A stretch of 23,141 nt of DNA. It comes from B46-G9 sp964548365 (GTDB taxonomy: Bacteria; Desulfobacterota; DSM-4660; Desulfatiglandales; Desulfatiglandaceae). Below the pieces are notes generated by a model. It did no database searches. It saw only the letters and a list, made by a program, of their open reading frames with translations, and had not been told where the DNA came from. The stretch spans positions 1 through 23,141 of the forward strand of contig CAZJRD010000051.1 in assembly GCA_964548365.1 (NCBI GenBank), in the 5' to 3' direction. Positions 14,967 through 23,095 of the stretch are shown piece by piece. The translations under genes and the position numbers were made by a program. Position 1 is the stretch's first letter. Each line of letters opens with the position of its first letter.

Positions 14967-15728
14967 GTGGACATGGACAAAGGAATCGTCCTCATTGCGG
15001 AGCAGATAGGCAAGGGGGGTGAAAATGTGGTTTTTACCGGGGCTGGAATTTCCACGGAGAGTGGGATACCTGACTTCCGGAGCCAGGGAGGCATCTGGGA
15101 CCAGTACCGTCCCGTCTATTTCGATGAATTCATGCAATCCAGGGAGGCCAGGGTTGAGTACTGGCGCCAGAAGACCGAGCTTTACCATGACCTCATGCAG
15201 GCCAAACCCAACCAGGCCCACCTGGCTGTCGCGCAACTCTGTGAGATGGGCCTGGTGCAATCTGTCATTACCCAGAACATAGACGGCCTTCACCAGGCAT
15301 CACGTGTCCCTGACGAAAAAGTTATCGAACTCCATGGGAGCAACCGGCGGGTACGCTGTATGAGCTGCGGAAGGATTTCCTCCATTGAAGACGCCCACAA
15401 GCGCATTGAAAATGGAGACCCGGCCCCCGAATGCGAATGCGGTGGCTATCTCAAGCCCGATACCATTTCTTTCGGTCAGGCCATGCCGGAAAGGGAAGTG
15501 GAAACAGCGGTGGCCCTGTCACGCAGTGCGGATTTCTTCCTGGTGGTGGGATCAACTCTCCTGGTCCAGCCGGCTGCCGCCATGCCCAATTATGCAAAGG
15601 AGGCAGGTGCGTTCCTGGCCATTGTCAACCTCTCGGAAACACCGTGCGATACCATGTGTGACGTGCTCATTCGGGGAAAGGCCGGGGAAGTGCTTCCGAA
15701 AATAGTTGACTGCCTGAAAGCGGGCTAG
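14967..15728 (+). CDS. cobB: NAD-dependent protein deacylase, Sir2/CobB family
   Basis: This 253-residue cytoplasmic sirtuin removes acyl groups from lysines using NAD+ and releases nicotinamide and O-acyl-ADP-ribose. The NAD motif G-A-G-I-S (25-29), P-D-F-R-S (35-39), Q-N-I-D-G-L-H (103-109) and catalytic H123 in E-L-H-G are intact. Four cysteines (131, 134, 156, 158) form the zinc site. In acetyl-CoA-rich anaerobes a usual target is acetyl-CoA synthetase, but that is inference. The GTG at 14967 is chosen because AGGAGG lies 8 bases upstream; ATG 14973 would be 14 bases away. The last codons and the TAG stop fall inside the first arm of a fold-back repeat, so the native C-terminus may have been altered by insertion. 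Confidence 0.93.
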   Translation: MDMDKGIVLIAEQIGKGGENVVFTGAGISTESGIPDFRSQGGIWDQYRPVYFDEFMQSREARVEYWRQKTELYHDLMQAKPNQAHLAVAQLCEMGLVQSVITQNIDGLHQASRVPDEKVIELHGSNRRVRCMSCGRISSIEDAHKRIENGDPAPECECGGYLKPDTISFGQAMPEREVETAVALSRSADFFLVVGSTLLVQPAAAMPNYAKEAGAFLAIVNLSETPCDTMCDVLIRGKAGEVLPKIVDCLKAG

Positions 15729-15907
15729 CCCGGGTTTCTCACCGATCTTCGTCGCAAGACGGTGGAGAGTCCCGTGGATACAAGGCGCGCGAAGAAAAAT
15801 GGATGAAGGCGTACTAGCAGTACGTCGAAGTCATTTTTCAAGCGCAACACAGAAGACATGGGGCTATCCGCCGTCACAGCAGATTATTGGTGAGAAATCC
15901 GGGCTAG
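15725..15907. repeat. 183-bp fold-back (MITE-like) element
   Basis: The outer 19 bases (15725-15743, CTAGCCCGGGTTTCTCACC) match the reverse complement of 15889-15907 with one mismatch. Inside, the two halves stay colinear: ACGG-GG-AG-CCC-TG blocks, then AAAAATG against CATTTTT, up to a perfect CGTACT-AGC-AGTACG apex at 15810-15824. The apex lies at the exact middle of the element. No transposase is encoded. CTAG at both borders could be part of the terminal repeat or a target duplication. The left arm contains the stop codon of cobB. Confidence 0.8.
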
Positions 15908-15947
15908 AGGCTGACTCTGCGCAAAACCGATATTTTTGGGATGACAG

Positions 15948-16080
15948 GGGAACGGGATGTTCCCGAGGCGGCGTCATGTCGGCCCTGGAGTCCCGCCATG
16001 GGCGGGAAAGGGCCGACATCCGCAGTGAGCGGAGCCATGGAGGGCGAAGCGAACGTAGCAGAGGGAATATGCCGGTTCCC
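15948..16080. repeat. Second inverted-repeat unit with a nested strong hairpin
   Basis: ATGTCGGCCCT (15976-15986) pairs perfectly with 16009-16019. Nested inside, TCCCGCC (15991-15997) pairs with GGCGGGA (16001-16007) over a 3-base loop. Outside this, GGGAACGGGATGTTCCC (15948-15964, itself a 6-bp hairpin) is nearly the reverse complement of 16063-16080. The unit lies 40 bases from the 183-bp element and is unlike it in sequence. Short frames across it are repeat artefacts. It may also terminate transcription of cobB and tatD, though no T-run follows. Confidence 0.65.
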
Positions 16081-16133
16081 TGCCTCCAGGATTCTTTTCA
16101 ACTTTTCAGCATACACTTGTCGGATTGCAATGT

Positions 16134-16892
16134 TTATGGGCATCCATAGAGGCGGTGTGTATTTTCGATAACCGCTTCCATCACCGCTTCCTGCGGGAGT
16201 TCTTTTATTTCTGAAACGGCACGAAGAGAGACCAACGCGTTTGCGGGTTCGTTGCGCTCCCCGGGAATCGGTCCCAAGACCGGACTGTCCGTTTCAAGGA
16301 GCAGGCAGGAAAGGGGAAGGTTTTTCACGAGTTTCTGCTTCTGGCGGGAACGGGCGATGGATGGCGGTATGGAAAAGAAATATCCTGCTTCAACCGCCGG
16401 CAGGGCCGTGCTCGCCTTGCCGTCAAAGGCATGAAGCTGAACCTTGGCGGCGTTCCTTTCCAGGAGGAGCTGTATTGCATGCCTCCCGGCCGATCGGGAA
16501 TGCACATTCAGGGGAAGGTCGAGTGCTTTCCCCAGTTCGATGAACCTGGTGAAAATCTCGCGCTGCACCTCTCTCTCCCGCTCTTCCTTGATTACCCAGT
16601 AATCCAGTCCCACTTCACCGATGGCAACGAGACGGTCCCGCTGTTTTTCGATGAACGTTATGACCTCTTGTGCAACCGACAGATCAAGGTGGGTTGGATA
16701 GAGGCCTGCCGCGGGCTGCACCTGAGGATATTCTTTCGCCAACGCCAGGTTTTTCTCACCGTCTTCGAGTGTTTCGCCTACCGCTATGATGGACGAAACA
16801 CCCACGATACGCGCCCGCCCGAGAACTTCAGCGAGGTCCCTATCAAAGGAGGCGTCGCACAGGTGCGCATGGGTATCCACAAGACCAATCAT
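16134..16892 (-). CDS. TatD family metal-dependent hydrolase
   Basis: This 252-residue TIM-barrel protein has the family's two-metal site: H8 and H10 in D-T-H-A-H-L, the glutamate in I-G-E-V-G-L-D-Y, the histidine in N-V-H-S-R-S-A, the histidine in Q-L-H-A-F-D-G and the aspartate in E-T-D-S-P. TatD enzymes act as DNases or 3'-5' exonucleases in DNA repair and RNA turnover. Despite the name they are not needed for Tat export. ATG 16892 is preferred over the GTG two codons upstream because the AGAGAG ribosome-binding site lies 10 bases before ATG but only 4 before GTG. It lies 40 bases after the DUF255 gene and is probably the last gene of this transcript. Confidence 0.92.
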   Translation of the reverse strand: MIGLVDTHAHLCDASFDRDLAEVLGRARIVGVSSIIAVGETLEDGEKNLALAKEYPQVQPAAGLYPTHLDLSVAQEVITFIEKQRDRLVAIGEVGLDYWVIKEEREREVQREIFTRFIELGKALDLPLNVHSRSAGRHAIQLLLERNAAKVQLHAFDGKASTALPAVEAGYFFSIPPSIARSRQKQKLVKNLPLSCLLLETDSPVLGPIPGERNEPANALVSLRAVSEIKELPQEAVMEAVIENTHRLYGCP

Positions 16893-16932
16893 CGGCACTG
16901 TACTCTCTTGCTACTCGTTCATAAAAAAATTC

Positions 16933-19143
16933 CTACCGCAATAGCTTGAGCATGGCCGCTACATCTGTAACCGGCGATGTGCACGCGGTGTTGGTGCAGA
17001 CATACGCTGTGGCCTTGCCTTCTCTTTTTTCGTGGGTCGCCACGAACGGTGCTATCTGGTCCACCGGTGGATTCTTGAGCTCAGCGGCTCGGAACAGGGT
17101 AACCGTGTTCGGCAAAAAGGGAGTATTCAGGGCCTGGAGCATCCTGGCCGTATCTCTTGCGCCTCTGTCACCCACGATCACCACCTCGTGAGCGGGTCCG
17201 ATGCCGAAGTCCACCGCAACCAGGAACTGAGTGTACCCTGAGGGCAGCTGTCCGATCTGGGAAGAAAAGGCGCGATCGAGCCGTGCGGCCCGGTCCTCCA
17301 GATCGGAGCTTCCGGTGAGGTGTGAAAGCCGCAGCAGATTGAGCATGGCAATGGAATTGCCCGAGGGAGTGGCCCCGTCGTAGACCTCCTTTTTCCGCAC
17401 GATGAGGTCATCTCCATCGTCCGGCGCGAAAAAGAATCCACCCTTCTCCTTGTCCCAGAAACGGGTGACTACCTCGTCGTTGAGATCCACCGCGGTTTTC
17501 AGGTATTCAGGCTCATAGGTGGCCTCATAGAGTTCAATGAGCCCCCAGGTGAGAAACGCGTAATCATCCAGGTTCGCGTGGATCCCCGCTTCCCCGTCCC
17601 GGTAACGGTGAAGCAACCGTCCGTCTTTTCCGCGCATCGTTTTGAGAATAAAAGCGGCGGCTTTCTTTGCAGCCACGGCGTAGTCATCCTGTCCCAGGAC
17701 CCGTGCACCCCGGGCCAGCGCAGCGATCATGAGCCCGTTCCAGTCGGTCAGAATCTTGTCGTCCTTGTGGGGGTGCACTCGCGCTTCCCTGACTTGGAAA
17801 AGCTGTTCTCTCATACGCTCAAGGCGGTTTTTCAGGTCATCAGACGATATCCCCAGGTCAGTGGCAAGACCGGAAAGAGGCTTTTTCATGTGCAGGATAT
17901 TGGCCCCGGTTCCTTCTCCGGTTGCCTCTTCCTGAAAATTGCCTTCTCTTTTCACGTTGAAGATCTGGACGAACAGCCCTGCGTCCTTGCCCAGAACCCG
18001 GCGAATGTCTTCGTCCTTCCACACATAAAACTTCCCTTCAACGCCTTCGCTGTCCGCGTCCTCGGCCGAATAAAAACCCCCTTCAGGATCGGTCATGTCT
18101 CGGAGGACATACGTAAAAATCTCCCGTGCCGTATCCGCACAGGTCTCCCCGCGGCTTGCCTGGTATGTCTCCAGGTAGGCCAGGGCCAACATGGCTTGGT
18201 CGTAGAGCATCTTCTCAAAGTGGGGGACCAGCCACTCGCGATCCGTAGAATAACGATGAAACCCATATCCGATGTGGTCGTACATTCCTCCCAGCTGCAT
18301 TGCCTGGAGGCTCTTCTCGGTCATCTCCAGTGCCGAAAGGTCATTTTCCCTTTTCCAATAGCGGAGCAGGAATGAAAACTGGTGCGGCGTAGGAAACTTT
18401 GGAGCAGCACCGAAGCCCCCGAATTCCTTGTCATAGCGATTTCGGAGCTCCTGGTATGCCTTCTTGAGGACGGGAATATCCGTTTGCGGCCCTGAATCCT
18501 GTTGATCCGTGCTCTCGAGGGCTTCCATGATTTTCTCCGCCGACTGAAGCACCTCTTCTCGTTTGCTTCCCCACACGGACTTGATGCGCGGGATGAGTTC
18601 CATCAGGCCCGTGCGTCCGAACCGGGTTTCTTTTGGAATGTACGTTCCGGCGAAAAAAGGTTTTTTGTCGGGCGTCATGATGATGGTGAGGGGCCAGCCC
18701 CCGCTCCTGGTCAGCATCTGGCACACGGTCATGTAGATATGGTCGAGATCCGGCCGCTCTTCACGGTCCACCTTGATGGACACGAACGCTTCGTTCATCA
18801 GGCGTGCCACCGCCGGGTCCTCGAAAGATTCCCTTTCCATCACGTGGCACCAGTGGCAGGTGGAATAGCCAATGGAAAGGAAGATGGGCTTGTTTTCCCT
18901 GCTTGCCTTTTCAAAGGCCTCTTTGCTCCAGGGATACCAGTCCACGGGATTGTACGCGTGCTGGAGCAGATACGGACTCTTTTCCTTGATCAGGAGGTTC
19001 GGTTTTCGGTTATCCATGGGAAGTTCCTTTCCTTCGGCTGGAGAATTTATCCAGGGTATGCTGATGGTTATTATGCATAAGATAAGCACGTTTTTCAGGA
19101 TGGAAGGACGCTTCTTTTGATTTGGGGATGGAATCTCGGCCAT
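16933..19143 (-). CDS. Thioredoxin-fold/glycoside-like DUF255 protein (YyaL/SPATA20 family) with N-terminal signal
   Basis: This 736-residue protein begins its core with the family hallmark S-P-Y-L-L-Q-H-A-Y-N-P-V-D-W-Y-P-W (56-72). The thioredoxin-like active site is C96-H-W-C99, followed by V-M-E-R-E-S-F. The rest is a long alpha/alpha barrel related to sugar epimerases and glycosidases, with W-L-V-P-H-F-E-K-M-L-Y-D-Q and L-T-D-W-N-G-L blocks. The reaction is not known for the family. Residues 15-32 are hydrophobic after a basic stretch (K-K-R-P-S-I-L-K), as in a signal peptide or anchor, which is unusual for the family. M43 (ATG 19017, with GGAAAGGAA upstream) is an alternative start that would give a cytoplasmic protein. 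It starts 8 bases after the dinB stop. Confidence 0.88.
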   Translation of the reverse strand: MAEIPSPNQKKRPSILKNVLILCIITISIPWINSPAEGKELPMDNRKPNLLIKEKSPYLLQHAYNPVDWYPWSKEAFEKASRENKPIFLSIGYSTCHWCHVMERESFEDPAVARLMNEAFVSIKVDREERPDLDHIYMTVCQMLTRSGGWPLTIIMTPDKKPFFAGTYIPKETRFGRTGLMELIPRIKSVWGSKREEVLQSAEKIMEALESTDQQDSGPQTDIPVLKKAYQELRNRYDKEFGGFGAAPKFPTPHQFSFLLRYWKRENDLSALEMTEKSLQAMQLGGMYDHIGYGFHRYSTDREWLVPHFEKMLYDQAMLALAYLETYQASRGETCADTAREIFTYVLRDMTDPEGGFYSAEDADSEGVEGKFYVWKDEDIRRVLGKDAGLFVQIFNVKREGNFQEEATGEGTGANILHMKKPLSGLATDLGISSDDLKNRLERMREQLFQVREARVHPHKDDKILTDWNGLMIAALARGARVLGQDDYAVAAKKAAAFILKTMRGKDGRLLHRYRDGEAGIHANLDDYAFLTWGLIELYEATYEPEYLKTAVDLNDEVVTRFWDKEKGGFFFAPDDGDDLIVRKKEVYDGATPSGNSIAMLNLLRLSHLTGSSDLEDRAARLDRAFSSQIGQLPSGYTQFLVAVDFGIGPAHEVVIVGDRGARDTARMLQALNTPFLPNTVTLFRAAELKNPPVDQIAPFVATHEKREGKATAYVCTNTACTSPVTDVAAMLKLLR

Positions 19144-19151
19144 TTTCTCGG

Positions 19152-20321
19152 TTATGGAACAAGGAGCGACCCGGGGCGAACACTTTTTTCTCCGTGTTTT
19201 TCGGAGACGGAATCAAGGGCCCTGTTCAGGTCTCGCCTCTTTCGCGACGCATCTTCCCGTTGAAAAAGCGACAACTGCTCTTCTTTCCAGGGAAGTTCAA
19301 GCTGAGACAGGGCGACACCCAAGAGCCTGATCGGCCTCTTTCCCGCTTCCGTACCCAGGAGAAGACGGGAAGCGTTGGAGAATATCTCCAGCCCGTCATC
19401 GGTGGCAAAAGGGAGGGTGGACGAACGGGAGATCTGGACAAAATCACTGTATTTTACCTTGAGCGTAACGGTCTTGCCCTGTATTCCTTTCCTACGCAAT
19501 CGGCGGGCCACCTTGCTCGAAAGTGCCAGGATTTCCCTCCGGACATCCTCCACATCTTCAATGTCCTGTGCAAAGGTCTCTTCGTGGCCCACCGACTTCA
19601 CCTCTCGGTCCGGCACCACCCGCCTCCCGTCTATGCCCAGGGAGAGTTCATGCATCTTGAGTCCCTGCTTGCCGAATCTCTGTTCAAGGACCTTGACCGG
19701 TAGCTTGCCCAAATCCCTGAAGGTCCGCACTCCCAGCCGTCTAAGTGCTTCCCGGGTCACTTTTCCGACGCCCCACATTTTTTCTATGGGGAGGGGATCG
19801 AGAAATGGTCTGACTTTGTCCGGAGGAACAAGCGTCAATCCATCGGGCTTGTCCATGTCTGAAGCGATCTTGGCAACAAACTTGGAAGGGGCAACCCCCG
19901 CCGATGCAGTTAGTCCGGTCTCGTGTACGATCAGCGCCTTGATCTTCCGTGCGATGGCCTCCGGTTTCCCGAAGAGGCGGATGGAACCGGTCACATCAAG
20001 GAATGCTTCATCAATGGAAAGGGGCTCCACCAGCGGCGTGAAATGATGAAATATTTGGAAGACCTGCTCCGATATCTCCCGGTATCTGCTCATTCTCACC
20101 GGGAGGAATATGCCTTGCGGGCAGAGGCGACGAGCGGTGACCATGGGCTGGGCTGAATGGACGCCGAATTTTCGGGCCTCGTAGGATGCGGAAGAGACCA
20201 CCCCACGATCGCTGATCCCTCCGACGATGACGGGCTTGTCTTTCAGATCGGGTTGGTCAAGGACCTCAACAGCGGGATAGAAGGCATCCATGTCCAAGTG
20301 AATGATGTGTCGCCGCCCCAT
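19152..20321 (-). CDS. dinB: DNA polymerase IV (Y-family, DinB)
   Basis: This 389-residue lesion-bypass polymerase has the catalytic acids in I-H-L-D10-M-D12-A-F-Y and S-I-D-E-A-F-L-D. The helix-hairpin-helix is seen in M-W-G-V-G-K-V-T, and the little-finger domain follows. A sliding-clamp binding motif, Q-L-S-L-F, is at residues 349-353. A charged tail of about 36 residues follows it, longer than in E. coli Pol IV (351 residues in all). It starts 12 bases after the thiolase stop, with GAGGGGAAAAGAAG before the ATG, so it is probably co-transcribed with thiolase rather than driven by an SOS box. No LexA-type palindrome was seen in that 12-base gap. Confidence 0.94.
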   Translation of the reverse strand: MGRRHIIHLDMDAFYPAVEVLDQPDLKDKPVIVGGISDRGVVSSASYEARKFGVHSAQPMVTARRLCPQGIFLPVRMSRYREISEQVFQIFHHFTPLVEPLSIDEAFLDVTGSIRLFGKPEAIARKIKALIVHETGLTASAGVAPSKFVAKIASDMDKPDGLTLVPPDKVRPFLDPLPIEKMWGVGKVTREALRRLGVRTFRDLGKLPVKVLEQRFGKQGLKMHELSLGIDGRRVVPDREVKSVGHEETFAQDIEDVEDVRREILALSSKVARRLRRKGIQGKTVTLKVKYSDFVQISRSSTLPFATDDGLEIFSNASRLLLGTEAGKRPIRLLGVALSQLELPWKEEQLSLFQREDASRKRRDLNRALDSVSEKHGEKSVRPGSLLVP

Positions 20322-20333
20322 CTTCTTTTCCCC

Positions 20334-21572
20334 TCACCTTTCAATAACCGCCGCAATGCCGAGACCTCCGCCGCCGCATATACATTCCAGCCCATATTGC
20401 ACCTCTCTTCTCGCCATCTCGTGTATCAGGGTTACCAGCACCCGCGTCCCGGTGCAGCCGATAGGATGGCCGAGAGAAATTCCGGATCCATTCACATTGA
20501 CCTTTTCATAGTCTTCAGGCCCCACACCCATCTCCTTTAAATCCGCCAGTACCTGGGCCGCGAATGCCTCCTGGATTTCAATAAGATCTATCTGTGCTAT
20601 GGTAAGCCCTGCCTTGCCAAGGACCTCCTTAACGGCTCTCGGGACCGTTTTATAGGCCCGGGCGGGATCACCACCTGCAACAGCAAATGCCTTCAGCTTG
20701 ACCAGCGGTTCAATCCCGAGTTCTCTGGCCTTTTCTCGCGATGTGACCACAACTGCTGCCGCGCCGTCATTCTCGGATGAGGAATTCCCCGCAGTACACA
20801 CTCCTCCCAGGACCGGTTTCAGACGGGCGAGTTTTTCAGGGGTGGTGTCCAGCCGTGGCGTCTCGTCACTGTCTACGATGATGGGCTCTCCTTTGGGCTG
20901 GGGAACAGAAACCGGGATGATTTCTTCCTTGAACCTCTCTTTCTCCCTGGCCGTACAGGCCTTTTGATGGCTCCCGAGAGCCCATGTATCACATTCTTCC
21001 CGGGAAATTTCCGCCTCTTTCGCTGCGGTCTCGGCCCACGACATCATGGACGGAAGGATCCCGTATCGCTCTGCGGGCTGGGACATCACCCGGGCCCGCT
21101 GAATACGGTCGTAAAGAGAGATCCCCCACTGAGAGAGCTCACCGTGACCACGGGGCATCCCTTCCTTCCCCCCGATCCCCCACTTGATGCTGCCGGGTAT
21201 ATAGAATTCCGCGTTGCTCATGCTTTCAACACCGCCGGCTACCACTATTTCTGCCTCTTCGGACCGGATAAGCGCAGAAGCCAAACGGACCACGTCCAGT
21301 CCTGTGCAGCAGCGCCTGTCCATGGTGACACCGGGTATGGAGTCAGGCCACCCCGCCTTGAGTAAGGCCATGCGCGCGATGTTGACGTATTCACCGTTTT
21401 GATACGACTGCCCCAGGATCACTTCATCCACCATATCAGGCAGCAACTTCGCTCTTTTAATGACCTCGCTCAGCACCAGTGACGCCAGGTCATAGGCCTC
21501 AACAGTCCTGAGTGCTCCCAGGTATTTTCCCACGGGAGTCCGTACTCCGGCGATGACGACTGGTTCTCTCAA
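20334..21572 (-). CDS. Acetyl-CoA acetyltransferase / thiolase family protein
   Basis: This 412-residue thiolase is either biosynthetic (joining two acetyl-CoA) or degradative (cleaving 3-ketoacyl-CoA). The nucleophilic cysteine is C88 in R-R-C-C-T-G. The histidine pair region G-H-P-I-G (H369) and the second catalytic cysteine C397 in E-C-I-C-G-G-G-G are all present. The N-terminus M-R-E-P-V-V-I-A-G-V-R-T-P-V-G-K fits the family and begins at TTG 21572. This start is supported by AGGAGGA only a few bases upstream. In anaerobes of this kind thiolases serve beta-oxidation or acetoacetyl-CoA formation. No partner dehydrogenase or hydratase is nearby. Confidence 0.93.
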   Translation of the reverse strand: MREPVVIAGVRTPVGKYLGALRTVEAYDLASLVLSEVIKRAKLLPDMVDEVILGQSYQNGEYVNIARMALLKAGWPDSIPGVTMDRRCCTGLDVVRLASALIRSEEAEIVVAGGVESMSNAEFYIPGSIKWGIGGKEGMPRGHGELSQWGISLYDRIQRARVMSQPAERYGILPSMMSWAETAAKEAEISREECDTWALGSHQKACTAREKERFKEEIIPVSVPQPKGEPIIVDSDETPRLDTTPEKLARLKPVLGGVCTAGNSSSENDGAAAVVVTSREKARELGIEPLVKLKAFAVAGGDPARAYKTVPRAVKEVLGKAGLTIAQIDLIEIQEAFAAQVLADLKEMGVGPEDYEKVNVNGSGISLGHPIGCTGTRVLVTLIHEMARREVQYGLECICGGGGLGIAAVIER

Positions 21573-21607
21573 TTCGTCCTCCTCTTTGTGTAAAGCCGCG
21601 TGTTTTT

Positions 21608-21636
21608 ATTGTAGCATAACGCTCGTTTTAAAAAAG
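21608..21636 (-). promoter_or_regulatory. Extended -10 promoter for thiolase-dinB-DUF255-tatD
   Basis: On the minus strand TGC-TACAAT (21616-21608) is an extended -10 box one base off TATAAT. The hexamer 17 bases upstream is only CTTTTT, as expected for extended -10 promoters. The start would be about 28 bases before the TTG at 21572. Confidence 0.5.
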
Positions 21637-21648
21637 CCAAAGATCTTT

Positions 21649-22554
21649 CTACATGGTGGGGTTATTGAGCCAGCTCTCGAGGCTCGGTATCCCGGCCCGT
21701 CCCCCGAGCTTGAGGGCCACCCTGGAAGCGGCCCATGCACCAAGATCAAGGCACTGGTCTGCCTGCCAACCCTGGAGCAGGCCGTAGATGAAACCGGCGT
21801 GAAACACATCACCGCATCCGGTGCTGTCAACCGCTCTTACAGGATACGCCGGCTGCTCGATGATTTTTTCCCCTACGAGGGCCACGTACCCCTTTGGTCC
21901 AAGAGTAACGCCGACGACCCGTGGACCAAGTTCGGACAGACGAAAGCATGCCTTGACAGGCCCATCATCACCCACGAGGGCCGTTGCGAAGTTCTCGGAG
22001 GCCAGGAAATAGTCGCTTAACCGCGCAAGATCGAGCATCCCTTCCCGGAGGGAGCCCGCGTCCACGACAACCGATACGTTTGCTGCCCTGGCCGCCTCTG
22101 CTGCGGCGAGAGATGCCTCCATGAAGAGACCGTCCGTGTGAAACACCCGTGCCCCTCGTAAACCCACATAATCAACCTCTTCCGGTCCCGGAGGATTGCC
22201 TGTGGGCCTTCTCCAGAAAATCGTCCGCCGTCCCTGTTCTTCAGGCTCGGCTGCAATGAAAGCGAACTGGGATTCGGCTCCCTCTCTGACAAGAAGCCTG
22301 CTGGTGTCAATCTTTTCAGCTTCAAGGGATTCCTTGATCATGTTGCCGAAGAGGTCATCTCCGATCACGCCGGTGAAGCAACACGAGACACCCCACCTGG
22401 AAAGGGCGGCCAGGGCCGTAGCGACCGGGCCACCTCCCTGGGTAACCAGCACGGAACATTCGCACTTCACATCAGGCGGAGGATAGGCGTCCACTTTTCC
22501 AATACAGTCAAGGGAACATTGGCCCAGCCCGAACACTTGAGAAAAGCGATCCAT
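21649..22554 (-). CDS. PfkB/ribokinase family carbohydrate kinase
   Basis: This 301-residue kinase transfers phosphate from ATP to a sugar or nucleoside. The first signature lies in V-T-Q-G-G-G-P-V-A-T-A-L-A-A-L. The second, D-S-T-G-C-G-D (243-249), holds the anion hole and catalytic base D249 and continues into V-F-H-A-G-F. The family covers ribokinase, fructokinase, KDG kinase, adenosine kinase and others, and the substrate cannot be set from these motifs. The ribosome-binding site is weak (GGGG about 8 bases before ATG). It is separated from the thiolase by 76 bases that contain the thiolase promoter, so it need not be linked in function. Confidence 0.9.
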   Translation of the reverse strand: MDRFSQVFGLGQCSLDCIGKVDAYPPPDVKCECSVLVTQGGGPVATALAALSRWGVSCCFTGVIGDDLFGNMIKESLEAEKIDTSRLLVREGAESQFAFIAAEPEEQGRRTIFWRRPTGNPPGPEEVDYVGLRGARVFHTDGLFMEASLAAAEAARAANVSVVVDAGSLREGMLDLARLSDYFLASENFATALVGDDGPVKACFRLSELGPRVVGVTLGPKGYVALVGEKIIEQPAYPVRAVDSTGCGDVFHAGFIYGLLQGWQADQCLDLGAWAASRVALKLGGRAGIPSLESWLNNPTM

Positions 22555-22635
22555 GTGCAGACCCCATTATTGTCTCTAATAGGAAAACAGGAAAAACGCC
22601 TCGCTAAATCAGGATTCTTTCAGAAGATAACCACT

Positions 22636-22664
22636 TTTATATCACAAGATCACCAAAATGCCGA
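22636..22664 (-). promoter_or_regulatory. Probable promoter of the PfkB kinase gene
   Basis: TCGGCA (22664-22659), 17 bases, then TATAAA (22641-22636) preceded by TGA, which gives an extended -10. The leader would be about 75 bases. Confidence 0.45.
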
Positions 22665-22830
22665 AAGAGAACATGCATGGAATGTGGGATGAGCAGGGTG
22701 GGAGTGGAGTAAAATGAACCACAAGTTCTGAAAAATAGTCTAGGTACTGAATGAATAAAGCCGAAGGTCTCTGGATAAAAACTGAATTTAGGTTGACATT
22801 TCTTACTCTGAGGCGTAGGAGAAAAAATAA

Positions 22831-22977
22831 ATGTATTCGAGGACAACAGCATTAAGGAGGACTCCCAGGCTCAAATCCAGAAGTTCCGGCGAAACCCCTC
22901 TTTTCGCGTTTTCAGAATCCATGACCTCTGTTTACACCGTCGCAGAAATCTCCTCCTTGATGAACAAACGATTATAA
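22831..22977 (+). CDS. Doubtful small ORF, 48 residues
   Basis: The frame ATG 22831 to TAA 22975-22977 is preceded by AGGAG at 22817-22821 with a 9-base spacing, and by a TTGACA hexamer at 22793. The first 30 residues are low in structure (R-T-T-A-L-R-R-T-P-R-L-K). From an internal ATG at 22921 the text reads M-T-S-V-Y-T-V-A-E-I-S-S-L-M, which resembles, from memory, the opening of exodeoxyribonuclease VII large subunits. The frame then stops. It could be a relic, a small protein, or chance. Confidence 0.2.
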   Translation: MYSRTTALRRTPRLKSRSSGETPLFAFSESMTSVYTVAEISSLMNKRL

Positions 22978-23044
22978 GTCTGAAGGTCAGGCTTTCCGGA
23001 TATCATTCTACCTCGCAAGATATACGGACTTGGTCAATCATTTG

Positions 23045-23095
23045 TTCCTGGCGGCTTCGCCGCCAGGAATCGCGGTGCCGGTCAGCACCGCGATT
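23045..23095. repeat. Tandem pair of perfect 11-bp hairpins
   Basis: TTCCTGGCGGC (23045-23055) pairs with 23059-23069 over a 3-base loop. AATCGCGGTGC (23068-23078) pairs with 23085-23095 over a 6-base loop. The two share the bases AA at 23068-23069, so the stems stack without a gap. No T-run follows, which argues against a simple terminator on the plus strand. Confidence 0.7.

Noticed and set aside
15799..16171. Several short ORFs across 15799-16171 on both strands
   Set aside because: They are translations of the two inverted-repeat units and would be repeated wherever those units occur.
22793..22821. TTGACA as a promoter for the small ORF at 22831
   Set aside because: The hexamer at the proper distance (TAGGAG) does not resemble a -10 box and doubles as the ribosome-binding site, so I did not list it as a promoter.
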